Assembly (NCBI GenBank): GCA_036936605.1
Contig: JAUPFV010000005.1
Location: 1,105,670-1,169,669 of the forward strand
Direction: 5' to 3'
Length of the DNA stretch: 64,000 nucleotides
Source of the DNA: Limnanthes douglasii subsp. nivea
Lineage: Eukaryota > Streptophyta > Magnoliopsida > Brassicales > Limnanthaceae
Position numbers and translations under genes: made by a program. The notes beneath the pieces are model-generated. The model did no database searches. It had not been told where the DNA came from and worked only from the letters and a program-made list of their open reading frames with translations. Of this stretch, positions 48,316-59,654 are shown one piece after another (position 1 is the first letter of the stretch; every line of letters starts with the position of its first letter).

Positions 48316-48539
48316 AGCAGAGGCTAAAACAAAATCCACAGAGGAAGATCTGGATACAACTCCAACAACTACAATACAAGAGGTAAGAGCAACTTCTACA
48401 GAGGTAGAAGGTTCTCACAGAACAAACTAACTTGTCAAATTTATAACAGGTATGGGCATTTTACTGCAGTTTGCTATTACAAGGATGATCCCTCAGTCAT
48501 GGGTTCTTCACCATCAAAACAGTCAAGGTCTTAGGGAGA

Positions 48540-51500
48540 ACAGAATGTTTTGTTTGCCACACAAAATTCATCAGGTAAAGGGGTTTGGTATGCTGACAGT
48601 GGTGGTAGTCACCATGTAACAGGCAGCACTAGTCAGATGACTCAGAAATCTTAGTATTCAGGTACCAAACACATATTTTTTGGTAGTGGTGAGAGGCTTT
48701 CTATATCACGCATTGGGCAATCTACCTTAAACTCCTTTACTAAACACCATATATGCTTGAAACCTATATATTATATGTTTGTAGAATTAATAAGAACTTG
48801 TTATCCGTCTTTCAACTAATCAACCACAACAATGTGTTTGTGGAATTTCATAAAAAAAATTGTCTTGTGAAGAACAAGGCAACAAGGAGTATTCTGCTCA
48901 GAGGGAGATCTGAAGATGGGCTCTACAAGATGGATACCTTATATAAGTCATAAGTTGGTCTAAATCTAGGTGTCTCTAGGGCATTATCTGTTGTTGTATC
49001 GAAGTCTGTCAAAGATGGATGACATAGGAAGCTTGGCCATCCATCTCCAAATGTTATAGAAAAGGTTATTAAGTCTCGTAAACTATATTTTGTGTTAAGA
49101 AATTCAATCAACTTTTGTGAGGCTTGCCAGTTGGGAAAATCCCACAGTCTATTTTATTCCATGTCTACTTCTCATGCTAAAAATTTGCTTGACCTAATTC
49201 ACACTGATGTTTGGGGGCCTCCGCCTATTCAATCTACTGGGAGTTTAAGTACTATGTGTTATTCCTAGATGATTTTTCTAGGTATACTCGGTTATATCCT
49301 CTCAGGGACAAAAGCCAAGTATTAGAAGTGTTCAAAAACTTCAACGCTCTAGTTGAAACTAAGTTTGACAGGTCTATATAAGTTGTTCAGAGTGACTAGG
49401 GGTGAGTTTAGACAGGTGCTGTCTCTAGCTAAGGAAAGTGGTTTTCTATTGCGTAGTACCTGTCCTTATACCTCAGCCCAGAATGGTAGGGCTGAGAGAA
49501 AACACAGGCATGTGGTTGAAACTGGGCTCACTCTCCTAGGTCAATCTCATCAACCTTACAAATACTGGGTTGAAGCCTTTGAAACGAGTGTTTATCTAAT
49601 CAACAGACTCTCAACATCTATTCTTCATCACAAATTTCCATTTGAAACCCTATTTCATAAAGCATCTAACTATATAATCATGTAAACCTTTGGGTGATCA
49701 TGTTATCCTTGCCTCAGGCCTTATCAAAGTCACAAGTTTCAATTTCACTCTGTTAATTGTGTCTTTCTTGGGTATAGTCAGGGTCACAAAGGCTATAAAT
49801 GCCTCAGTTCTACTGGTAGGATTTATATTTCTAGTTATGTGGTTTTTAATGAGGATGAATTTCCATTTAGCACTAGGTTTCTTAACACACATCAAAATGA
49901 ACTAGTGTCTAGTCTACCAGTCAGTCTCTGGTTACCTAAGCTTCCTACTGGCCTTGTGATAGATGAAAAGGTATCCTCTGTGGATTCTAACTCTACAACT
50001 TTAACTGAACAGGCCACATCTCTGTGTCCTACTCACATACAACATCAAAGTTCTACTCTAGACTCTCATAATGTTCACCCTAAGGTAACTTCTCAACCAT
50101 CTTCTAATTCACAATCAACAGACACAACTGTAGTCTCTATTCACACGTATACCATTAACCATTCACATCTACATCATATACCCAGTTTAACAATAGACCT
50201 ACCTTTCCCTAACCCTGAACACTCTCCCACTGCCCACACATTACCCAACACACACGCATCATACAAACCAGACTAAAAAGTGGCATTTCTCAGCCTAAGG
50301 TTCCTTATGTAGGGTCTCTTGTTACTACTGAAAAAGGTGTGTTTGAACCTACTCTTTTTTCTGAGGCTGTTGGGCATCCTGAGTGGCAAGAGGCCATGGT
50401 TAGTGAGTACAAAGCCTTGATGGCTAATAACACATGGTCTTTGGTACCAGTATTTACTTCTTCTAATTTCATTGGTTGTAAATGGGTGTATAAGGTCAAG
50501 TATAGGTTGGATGACTCTGTTCAGAGGTACAAGGTACGATTGGTGGCTAAAGGTTTCCATCAAACACCTAGGGTGGACTTCTATGAGATATTCAATCCAG
50601 TTATTAAAGCTTCAACAGTCTGACTGATCCTAACTATTGCAGTTTCTAAGTGTTGGCCAGTGAGACAACTTGATATCAATAACGCTTTTCTTAATGGGGT
50701 CTTATAAGAAACTGTGTATATGACTTAGCCTCGGTTTTTTTTATCCTACTAATCCTACACACATCTGCAAGTTGCACAAATCTATTATGGCTTAAAGCTA
50801 GCCCCTAGAGCTTGGTACTCTAGACTGAGGGACACTCTACTTAGCTGTGGGTTCTGCAACTGAAATGCTGAATGTTCTCTTTTATACTTGGTTTCTAAGA
50901 CAGCTATACTCCTAATTCTTTTGTATGTTGATGACATCTTAGTAATAGGAAACAACAGAACGTGTTTAACATAGTTTATCCACAACCTTAATGCAATGTT
51001 TTCTCTTAAGGAGATGGGGCCACTCCATCTATTCCTAGGAATAGAGGTTCATCATGACCAAACATGAATCTATCTAACATAACACAAGTATATCGAAAAC
51101 TTACTTCTTACACAAGGTTTGTCCATGTCCAAGCCTTGTCCCTCTCCCAGGTGGCGGGTACTCAGCATTCCACGCGTGATGGTTCTCTTTTTGTTTTTCC
51201 TACACATTATAAAAGCCTATTAGGAGCCTTGCAGTACTTGACTCACACAAAAACTGATATAGCATTTGTAGTAAACATTCTTAGTCAACACCAACAGAAT
51301 CCTACATCACTATATTGCCAAAGTCTTACACGGGTGTTACGGTACATATCTGAGTCATGTTGGCTGGGTCTTCACATCAAAACCTGCTATCAATCGCAGC
51401 TTCGTGGCTATTCTGATGCCGATTGGGCCTCGTCTACTGATAAATGTCGCAGTGTGGGTGGTACTGGTGTGTTTCTTGGCGAAACCCTTATTTCCTGGTC

Positions 51501-51918
51501 CTCCAAGAAACAGAATGTTGTGGCTCGCTCCTCCACTGAATCAGAGTATCGTTCCTTAGTCAATTTATCTCCTGAACAAATATGGCTGAAGTCTCTGCTC
51601 ACTGAAATATGGATCCCTCTCATACCGCCTTCAGTCATGTGGTGTGACAATTTGGGGGCCAGCTCGTTAGCCTCAAATTCTGTCTTCCTTGCTCGCACCA
51701 AACACATAGAATTAGATGTGAACTTCCTTAAGGACCAGGTTCTACAAGGATTAGTTCAGATTTGGTACGTACCTTCACTCGATCAGATTGCTGATTTTCT
51801 CACCAAAGCCCTAACTTCTTCCCGGTTTCTCTATCTTCGCGACAAACTTGGGCTTTCAGAGTCGCCGCTGCGTTTGAGGGGGATGTTAGAAGTATGGCTG
51901 GTCACAAGACCACCATAG
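48540..51918 (+). pseudogene. copia pol (protease, integrase, RT, RNase H)
   Basis: Protease GVWYADSGGSHHVT-type sequence near 48590. Pre-integrase NKNLLSVFQLI and HRKLGHPSPNVIEK with CEACQLGKSH (49020-49150). Integrase core HTDVWGPP, then TSAQNGRAERKHRHVVETGL (49470-49525). RT starts EWQEAM (50383) with KWVYKVKYRLDDSV, then YVDDIL (50924). RNase H TDIAFVVNILSQ, YSDADWASSTDKCRSVGGT, STESEYRSL, DQIADFLTKAL to TAG 51918. Several stops and frameshifts break it (e.g. near 48653, 49380, 49683, 50274, 50622). The RNase H part (51064-51918) is still one open frame. Confidence 0.87.
51872..51883 (+). promoter_or_regulatory. polypurine tract of the copia element
   Basis: TTTGAGGGGGA directly before the 3' LTR start TGTTAG at 51884. 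Confidence 0.8.
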
Positions 51919-52295
51919 AAACCGACAAGAGAGGAGGTGAGGAGCTAGTCGAAGAAAACATTGGTAATAGCTCCTCACTTAAGTCTAAACACAAAACGGT
52001 GTACTAAAGCTGCGTTTCTAGTCTTGGTAGTGGACCTGGTTAGTTCACAAGCATGTGTCCAGAAACTGTTGATGGCCCATCTACTGTCCACGTCCATCAA
52101 AGTTTAATACTGGATTTTATTATATAAGTGTGTCCAAACATGCTGTACAATGGATAAGATTGTGTAACAACCTCACATGGGTACACTTTCTCTATATTAT
52201 ATATAAAGTATAATATGTGTTGTACATGGATTAAAGAAATTGAGAGTAATGCCTACGCAAATCTATTCACTCCTCTCTCCTTCTTAAATTCAACT
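51884..52295 (+). repeat. 3' LTR of the copia element
   Basis: 412 bp, starting TGTTAGAAGTATGG and ending ATTCAACT. It is collinear with the 5' LTR except for many substitutions and one 17-bp deletion that removes half of a palindrome. Confidence 0.9.
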
Positions 52296-52300
52296 GTGCA

Positions 52301-52491
52301 CTGCAAGAACATCATTGCCAACCCAAACAAAGTAATTAAACCTAAAATCAAAACCATTCCAAAAATTGGAGAATTGTTTTAGAGTTTTAAGAACAATACA
52401 GGGAACGACCACGAACGACCACTTACCACTTAGTACATTTTGTGTGGAAGACGACCGCTTTCGTGGTTTGGTCGATAACAGACGTCTCCAT
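52301..52491 (-). pseudogene. first exon and intron of a host gene broken by the copia insertion
   Basis: Minus strand. ATG at 52491 opens a 65-nt exon (52427-52491) encoding METSVIDQTTKAVVFHTKC and two more residues. Donor GTAAGT at 52426, acceptor TTCTTGCAG ending at 52301, intron 126 nt. Exon 2 would start with TGCAC, exactly the target duplication of the copia. Beyond the copia the minus strand continues TGCAATCTATAAGG from 47049, in phase, into a short lysine/glutamate-rich stretch that soon meets a stop or the LINE tail. The product is not recognised. The gene is disrupted in any case. Confidence 0.55.
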
Positions 52492-52517
52492 TTGAAAGAG
52501 GGCGAAGCATATAATGT

Positions 52518-52655
52518 CTAGGGTTTGTAGCTGAACGAAATGGGATTTATAAAGTCTTTCGTACGGGGTAGAGTCCGAATCGTTTATTGGACTTGTATTT
52601 CCCCCGATCCAAGGTTAGACTCCAAATTGCTTATTGGACTCATATTTCCAGCCCA
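52518..52655 (-). promoter_or_regulatory. promoter-like region of the broken host gene
   Basis: On the minus strand from upstream to downstream: site-II-like TGGGCT (52650-52655), TTTATAAA TATA-like box (52546-52553), and telo-box AAACCCTAG (52518-52526) in the leader. Telo-box plus TGGGCY is common at plant ribosomal-protein and other housekeeping promoters. Confidence 0.55.
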
Positions 52656-52699
52656 AACCCTAAATTGTAGAACATGTGTACATACTTTTTAGGTTTTAA

Positions 52700-53330
52700 C
52701 CTCTCCAGATTTAATAATACATCTATAACAAAGACTGTATCATTTATTGAGATTTCAAAAATATGTGGCTACATATAATGTCAAATGGATTTCTTTTTTC
52801 TACCAATCAACCACAGACGTTTAATTACAGCAATGTTGATACTTCGAATCTAAATGTATGGGTAAACAATGAATTGGTGAACCGTTGAATTTTAATTTAA
52901 AAAACTTCTATAAAATTTTAGACATAAAAAATGGTAAGTTTAGGGTTGTAGATGTGGGTTTTAAGTCGGTCCGAACAGGTCTAACTTGGTTGGATTTTGT
53001 TCGTTCCGAACTTATAATGGACGGATGCAAAAATAAAAATTATGATCGGTTGGGCAAGATATGAATTTTTAATTTGTCCAACCCAACTTTACAGAAAAAT
53101 ATAAATTATATATAAAAAAATAAAAATAAAGATAATAACATATAAAACAATTTACTAATGCGAAATGACACACTAAGTACCTTTTAGCCAAACCTATTAC
53201 AACCTAATACCCAAAAATGGGTTAATGCTCACTTAATACCCATTTCATCAAACATATCCACTTCTAATACTTTATTTTTTTTCAATACCATAATTACTCT
53301 CAACATAGTATATAAGGGTTAATTTGTGAA
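52700..53330. other. AT-rich DNA, nothing recognised
   Basis: No gene or clear repeat. The left terminus of the Mutator-like element may lie here, but it cannot be fixed because the right terminus is outside the window. Confidence 0.4.
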
Positions 53331-53366
53331 AAAGGGTCACTTTTGGCTTCGGCACCTTCTTTATTA

Positions 53367-53398
53367 CTTTTGAATTTTGAATTTTGAATTTTGAATTT
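53367..53398. repeat. (TTTTGAA)n microsatellite
   Basis: About four and a half units of a 7-bp repeat. Confidence 0.9.
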
Positions 53399-53712
53399 AT
53401 TAGCCCCTCTCTCTCCTCTCTCCCAACCTAACAAATAACCCATTTTTCAAGAACGTCTCTTCTTTCAAAAAACGGCGGCGTCATTACACTAAGTCCGGCG
53501 ACTACATACTAACCACCGACGATTACATAGTAACCACCGGTGAACTCACCGGCGAACTTACCGGCGAATTCCGATATCACCACCATCGAACCTTACTTCC
53601 GTTCACTGTTAGCCGGTTTTCGAACCACCATCGTACCAGCTCCACCATCTCCACCGGTGCTCTGTTGCAGCTATTACGTACCAGCTCCACCGGAGATTAC
53701 ATATAAACACCT

Positions 53713-53842
53713 TCATTTGTCGTCGACTCAGCCTCCTAGCTCCGATAACCGGCGAACTCTGGAATTCCGGTTCGATGCCATCTGTTACAGAGACAGTCTC
53801 CTAGCTCATTAATTTGTCGTCGACTCAGCCTCCTAGCTCCGA
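53713..53842. repeat. 100-bp spaced repeat in the leader of the MULE transposase gene
   Basis: TTTGTCGTCGACTCAGCCTC followed by CTAGCTCCGAT occurs at about 53715 and 53815. Shorter CAGCCTCCTA copies follow at 53850 and 53880. Confidence 0.75.
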
Positions 53843-54080
53843 TTTTGCACCGTTTCTCAGCCTCCTAGACCACCGTTTATCAGCCTCCTAACCACTGTTA
53901 TCGGAGCCCGACGTTACAGCTTTCAGGTCAGTATCGGACCTTAGTTTTCAGTTTCAAAATCGTTTTCCATTTTCGAAATCGATTATAGACTCGTATATAA
54001 TGTACGTTAATGGCAGGAAACCTATTACTATCTGTTTCTGGTCGATTCAAAGCATCGATACCGGCTCCGATAACATTCCG

Positions 54081-54941
54081 GTAAGAAATTTCATTTTTCG
54101 ACCTCTATTATATAGGTTGCGATTTGTGTGTGTTAAACTCTGCGATTTGTCGCCTGCTAATGTATGGTAGAGGTTGCTAGATCACTGCATACACCCTGAT
54201 ATGTTAGCTATAATAGGTAGGTAGGTTTGTTGGAAAATAGACCATGAATGCATATACCCTGATATTTTAGTTACTTGATATTGCTAGACGTGCTCAACCA
54301 TATCCCCTAACTGCATACACCCTGATATGTTAGCTATAATAGGTAGCTAGATTTGTTGAAAAATAGACCACCAATGCATATACCCTAATATTTTAGTTAC
54401 GTGATATTGCTAGACGTGCTCAACCATATCCCCTGACTGCATACAACCTGATATGTTAGTTATGACATTTTGCTAGATGTGTTGGAAAATAAACCATGAC
54501 TCCATATACCCTGATAGTTTAGTTACGGGATATTGCTAGATGTTTTCAACCACATCCCCTGTCTGCATACACCATGATATGTTAGCTATTATATGTTGCT
54601 AGATGTGTTGGAAAATAGACCACGAATGCATATACCCTGATATGTTAGTTAAGGGATATTGCTAGATGTTTCAACCATTTCCCCTGACTGCAGACACCCT
54701 GATATGTTAGCTATAATAGTTTGCTAGATGTGTTGGAAAACAGACCATAACTCCATATACCCTGATCGTTTAGTTATGACATTTTGCTATATGTGTTGAA
54801 AAATAGACCACGAATACATATACCCTGATATGTTAGTTACGGGATATTGCTAGATGTGTTCAACCATTTACTTATATCGGTAACACATTCAGCTGTTCTA
54901 CGCTGCCCTACAACAAACTAACCAAAACTCCTACAATTCAG
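54081..54941 (+). other. probable 5'-UTR intron of the transposase gene
   Basis: Donor CCG|GTAAGA at 54081 and acceptor AATTCAG ending at 54941, 9 nt before the ATG. The upstream DNA (53460-54080) is GC-richer and leader-like. The intron holds the 126-bp repeats. Confidence 0.55.
54170..54868. repeat. ~126-bp tandem repeats
   Basis: The phrase GAAAATAGACCA(C/T) recurs at about 54233, 54359, 54486, 54610, 54736 and 54800, spacings 124-127 bp with a half unit at the end. Each unit contains TTGCTAGA(T/C)GTG, CCTGATA(T/G)(G/T)TTAG and TGCATA(C/T)ACCCTGATA. Half-units resemble each other, so the repeat is itself built from ~63-bp modules. Confidence 0.88.
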
Positions 54942-54949
54942 GGTACACA

Positions 54950-57370
54950 ATGTCGAAACCAAATGCTTGCATTTTCAAATTTGGGACGGAAACAGTTATT
55001 GTTCCGCTATCCGAATTCGAAAACTACGAGTCTTTTCAACAGTACGTTGAGGAGACATGGCAAGGGCTTGTTAGAGGCAACTACACCATTACATACTCTT
55101 GCGGTTCTCAGAATAATTGTATGTTTAATAAGGAGACCGATTTTATTGGTTTGGAATGTTACCTTGATGTTGAGCGTCTGAAGAGTGTTAGTTTTCTTAT
55201 CGAAGAACATGTTGCTGATAAAGGCTCCGCCATTAAACGTAAACAACCTGTTCAACTGTTCGAAGAATACTCTCATATGCAACGAACTAGCGGTGAAAGC
55301 AGTAGCTGTTTGGCCATTTCAACTCCTAAAAAAAGGCATCTAGCTACAACCGGATGGGGAGAAGCTATCATCGGTGTTGGACAGTCTTTTCCAGATGGTG
55401 CTCAAGGTCTGAGGTTATCCTTATCCCGGTATGCTTTAGAGAACGGTTTTGCGTTTAGGTACATGCACAATACCTTTAGCAAGATCACCGTTTATTGTGT
55501 AAACAAAGATTCGGGCGGCTGCAAATGGAGGCTTTATGCTTCTGTTGATTCTAAGACCGGTTTGATGACAATTAAAAGATTTTTCAGTACCCATACGTGC
55601 AGTCCCGTATTCACAAAGAAGAAAAGCAGGCATCTGTCCTCCGATTTGATTGCTGATGAAATTCACGATTCTTTACGGAACTGCAAATCCGTAACAGCTA
55701 AGACTATACAGTCCACCATCAAGCAAGACTACGGTTTAGACATTTCATATCGTCTATCTTGGAATGCGTTAGAGAAGGCCTGTCGTGTTGTATTTGGAGA
55801 TAGCAATACCTCTTTCGGATTGCTAAAAGCATACTTCAAGAGACTAAAGAGTCGTGACATTACTACGGACTGCCATCTGGATTTGGCTCCCGACAATGTT
55901 TTTCGTCGCTGTTTTATAGCGTTTGGGGCGTGTCTTCAGGGTTTCCATTCCTACCGCCCTCTACTGTACGTTGATGGAACCCACCTAACAGGGAAGAATG
56001 GTGGTGTGTTGCTTTCAGCAGTTGCAAAAGATGGAAACAACGGTCAGTCCATTGTTTCAATATACGTTTAGTCCGCTAGATAGGTTAACATAGATTGCGA
56101 TTTACTTGCACTGATTGATAGATTAGGTTACATACCCTGCTGTTTTAGTTATTAATGATTGATAGCTTAGTTATGTGACATTGCGATTTATGCATTTTAT
56201 AATGTGCTACATTGATTATTACACAGGCTTCCTTAGTCTGATAGATATGTTAATATACATTGCGATTTGGGTCCGTTCACCCCTGTCGATGTAGTGCTGT
56301 TTTTCAACTTTATCGTTTCCGTTTCAGGTCTCTTCCCCGTAGCTTTTGGTATATTTGGTAGTGAAGACTCAGATAACTGGTTTTGGTTTTTGGAAAGTTT
56401 AAAACCTCATCTGTTAGGGCGCCAAATAACTTTCATTTTAGACCGCCATGCGGGTATTATTAGCGCTGTCGCAACTCTTTATCCTACTGGCTACCACGCT
56501 TATTGCATCTTCCATCTTATCCAGAACTTGACTAAAGCTCTTGAACACACTAACAGAGTCTACAAACAAAATATGCTAGTGATATTTAAGAGCTGTGCTT
56601 ATGCCCCGACGGTGGAACTTTTTAATGAATGTTATGGTCAGTTTTTACGCCAAGGCGGTGAGCGTATTGGCAACTTTGTAAGAAATCTGCCACCAGAAAA
56701 ATGGGCTCAGGCATATGTCAAAGGCAAACGGTATGGGGCGATGGCATCAACTGCTGTTGAATCGTTCAATTCCCAGATTAAAAAGTTGTGCCATCTGCCT
56801 ATAGTTGAATTAATCGACCGAATTAGAGCTCTTCTGATTACTCAAATGTCTCGACGTTTAGGAGATGGCCTAAGTTGGAACACACATTTGTGGCCCGAGT
56901 TTGACAAGATGTTCAAAGAGAATGTACAATGCAGTCGGACATGGTTAGTTCGCAAGTCTTCTGCCGCTTATTTTGAGGTTTTGTCAGACCCAGTCATGGT
57001 GGTAAACATACTTGATTTCAAATGCACATGCGGCTCTTGGCAGCAAGAATGTTTCCCATGCGCTCATGCATTGGCTGCTATTGCATCTCTAAACGAGGAT
57101 CCTATGACGTTGGTTGAGACGTTTTTCAGTGCTGCGAATTACCGGTCCAGCTATTCATTTAACATACCGGCTATAACAGAGTTTGGTGAATCCAGTACTG
57201 CAGATTATGATGGAGAGCCCATGGTGATGCCCCCGAACGTTAAAAGACGACCTGAGCATCCGAGGAAAAAGCGTATTCCATCAAGAGGTGAAGTTTCCAG
57301 CAGCCAGTCTCGTTGTGCTCGATGTTTCAAATCGGGGCATAATAGGAGGTCATGTGATGCTCCGTTCTAA
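54950..57370 (+). CDS. Mutator-like element transposase, 711 aa, intact
   Basis: DNA-cutting and joining enzyme of a Mutator-like element. Exons 54950-56042 and 56328-57370 are joined across a 285-nt GT-AG intron in phase 1, with no stop or shift. Domains: N-terminal PB1-like/unknown region (1-90), MuDR-type DNA-binding zinc region (about 160-217; C183, C191, H215, C217), MULE transposase core with candidate triad D342 (VDGTHLTGK), D403 (ILDRH) and E509 (AVESFN), SWIM finger C597-X-C599 ... C609-X-H611, and a C-terminal CCHC knuckle (694-707). Length and order match known MULE transposases. The frame is open, so it may still be active or has only recently stopped. Two genes downstream run the opposite way. 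Confidence 0.93.
56043..56327 (+). other. 285-nt coding intron of the transposase gene
   Basis: Donor G|GTCAGTCC, acceptor CCGTTTCAG|GT. Splicing joins AVAKDGNNG to LFPVAFGIF, the normal MULE sequence. The intron contains ATTGCGATTT (three times) and CTGATAGAT-like motifs also found elsewhere in this element. Confidence 0.9.
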
Positions 57371-58139
57371 ACATTTTTTATCGATTTTTTTGTAACATTT
57401 TACATCTCAAAGATAAGCACTCCTTATCTTTTGACTTATGTTTTTGTACACTTTTAACATTGACATGTACCATGTCTGTTTGTTTCAGACTCTGATATCT
57501 ATTCAAAGCTACATTGCTATATACGCTGTTACACTCCGATAGACACTCTATGTAACATTGATAGATCCTGGATTTTACATCTGCCAGATACATCAATTTA
57601 TGTTTTCTGTTTTGCTGTACATCCATCTGATACCTTACTTACATTTGTTCAAGAGGTCCTTTAAGTCTCCCCTGCCTGATTCATTTCGTTATTCAATAGC
57701 CAGATAGATTGATGACGTAAATATGACATAAACAGTGGTTGATAAATAAGTTAGCTTACATCTGATAGATTAGGTCTACATAAACTGGTCTTTTAATGTT
57801 AACCTAACTCTGATATTTTAGTTTTCATACAATACGATTCTATGAGATAACTACAATTAAAACTGCTTCAGTCAACTGCAACATATCATATGTTAACTTG
57901 TTGCACATTTCAAAATTAACCCACCAGTTTAAGCTAGAGAACGGAAAATGCAATCAAACGTTAACATTAACATAAAATCATTCACTGCTACAGATCTTCC
58001 AAATACACCAACCCTGTCAAAAAATGAGACTGCTGCACAGGGTTGGTGAACGTTACAGTCCAAGTAGAGCATTAACAAACATTAAAAACAACAAAATAGA
58101 AACCAAAAGTTAAATGAAACTACATCAACATGTTCAAAC
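57371..58139. other. intergenic DNA between converging genes of the MULE
   Basis: Between the stop of the transposase and the stop of the acidic gene. It is rich in TCTGATA(G/T) and GATAGAT motifs. No frame of interest. Both poly(A) sites should lie here. Confidence 0.5.
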
Positions 58140-58514
58140 CTAGTCAGAATCCTCTTCATCACATCCCTCTTCCTCTTCTTCTTCCTCTTCCTCGTCTTCT
58201 TCGTCTTCAGACTTCTCGTCATCTGCCTCCTCTGAATCATCATCCTCTTCTTTTTCCCACTTACAACTGCTCCTACGTCTCTTCCGTTTTGGAAGTGTTT
58301 CATCCTCAGACTCATAACTGTCGTCGAACGACCATGAATCCCATGAACCGTAGGGGTCTTCTTGGTCCTCAGACCAAACAGACCAGTCATCTTCTTCATC
58401 ATCGGAGTACTCCGATGTTGAGGTATGCTTGTACGCCTTGTTGTCGACGTACTGGTCAGTTGACAAGCCGTCATCGCTGGAGTTCATTGGTGAGAAAGGT
58501 GAGGAAGGTTCCAT
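58140..58514 (-). CDS. small, extremely acidic protein gene, 124 aa
   Basis: ATG 58514 (context GAAAATGG) to TAG 58140, uninterrupted. Residues 1-40 are Ser/Pro-rich (SSPFSPMNSSDDGLSTDQYV). 40-72 mix Ser, Asp and Trp (DDWSVWSEDQEDPYGSWDSW). A basic patch PKRKRRR (about 76-82) looks like a nuclear signal. The last 35 residues are almost all Glu/Asp. A TATAAAAA box (58611-58618) and a plausible leader lie upstream. It sits between the transposase and the protease gene of the element and is transcribed in the protease direction. I recognise no family. An acidic tail after a basic patch recalls histone- or DNA-associated factors, but this is only composition. It could be a mudrB-like accessory gene or a captured host fragment. 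Confidence 0.68.
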   Translation of the reverse strand: MEPSSPFSPMNSSDDGLSTDQYVDNKAYKHTSTSEYSDDEEDDWSVWSEDQEDPYGSWDSWSFDDSYESEDETLPKRKRRRSSCKWEKEEDDDSEEADDEKSEDEEDEEEEEEEEEGCDEEDSD

Positions 58515-58610
58515 TTTCGAAGGTGGTTTGGTTTTAACTTAGGCTAGAGTTTCTGGTTTATTTTTGCTTTGTAGGGAAGTGTGAGAGGAATAGGTTCAAA
58601 TATCACCCTC

Positions 58611-58618
58611 TTTTTATA
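58611..58618 (-). promoter_or_regulatory. TATA box of the acidic-protein gene
   Basis: TATAAAAA on the minus strand, 97 nt upstream of the ATG, followed by an A/C-rich leader. Confidence 0.65.
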
Positions 58619-58619
58619 G

Positions 58620-59654
58620 CAAAACACAATGCCCAAGGTTGAGTCCCATTTAGCAACCATACTTACTTTCACAAATTTAATGGCACACGTCTATTAAATG
58701 TATGTAATCATTCAAGTCCATCTACCTTTGTCTTTCCAACTTTCAATCTAACCAATAGGTTTAACACATTTACTTCTAATGAGTAATTGGTGTGGTTAAA
58801 AGTCCTTTCAAAAAATTAATTTTACTTATCTACCAATAACCATATCCTCCAGTCCATATATATATTTTGTCCATCACTAATATGTTATATACGATTTACA
58901 AGTAATTTACAATGCTAGATAAATTATATTTAAAATTGAAAACCTATATGCTCTAGATAATTAGTCTGACAGATATGTAAAAGTGTACTATATGGTTCAT
59001 AACAAAACGTTTTTACATGTGGACATCCATATATAGTAGATAATTGGTCTGACTGATATGTAGTTCGAACTACGATAGTTACGTGATTATAACCCCGATA
59101 GATAAAACTGGTGGACATTGCTATGTACTTGGATATAAGTATGATATATAATTTAATAAATCTCTGATAGATACGAAGGTAGACATTGCGATATAACTTA
59201 CTATTACTCTGTCATATCTAGAACATAAAAAATACTACAGACATTTGCCCAGGTATTAAATTGATTCATGCAACGAATGGGGGATCTGCCAAGGTAGTTT
59301 AGAAAAACATGCCTTCATATTTACTTGAGTTTAAGCCTGATTAAAAAGAATTTCGTATAGAGCTACATACACCACCTGTTTATGATTCTGATAGTTAAGC
59401 AAGTAGACATTGCTAGATGTTTAGCTCAAGCCTGATAGGTAATAATAAAAACTTTGATAACAACTTGAAAACTACTCTGAAGGATACAACATATATAAAT
59501 TAGTAGATTCAACACTCAATGATGTAACAGTGATGTGAAAATGTGTGTTTACACGTGAGTTTTCTACTACCAACAGAAATCATATTAGTAGTCTAATTCA
59601 CTCATTGCTAATCTATCCGAATCATAAAAATGGGAACAAAAAATAAATTACTTA
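58620..59654. other. AT-rich spacer of the MULE with recurring motifs
   Basis: Contains CTGATAGTTAAG, CATTGCTAGATG, CTGA(C/T)AGATATGTA and CCGATAGATA copies. Otherwise no gene. It probably includes the upstream region of the acidic gene and the 3' UTR of the protease gene. Confidence 0.5.

Larger units (their letters stand above)
47045..52300 (+). mobile_element. Ty1/copia retrotransposon with both LTRs, decayed
   Basis: 5' LTR 47050-47478, PBS TGGTATCAGAGC at 47479-47490, gag, pol, polypurine tract, 3' LTR 51884-52295. The flanks TTGCA (47045-47049) and GTGCA (52296-52300) are a 4-of-5 match and the probable target duplication. The LTRs differ at many positions and by a 17-bp deletion, so this insertion is much older than the gypsy element at 13368-23831. 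Domain order gag-protease-integrase-RT-RNase H is the copia order. Confidence 0.93.

Noticed and set aside
53540..53812. 90-aa plus-strand frame upstream of the transposase
   Set aside because: Proline-rich, no homology I recognise, overlaps 100-bp repeats and looks like leader DNA. It is not supported as a gene.
58082..58537. Alternative frames (130 aa minus, 135 aa plus) over the acidic gene
   Set aside because: They are shadows created by the GAA/GAT-rich stretch. The 124-aa frame has the TATA box, the good start context and a plausible leader.
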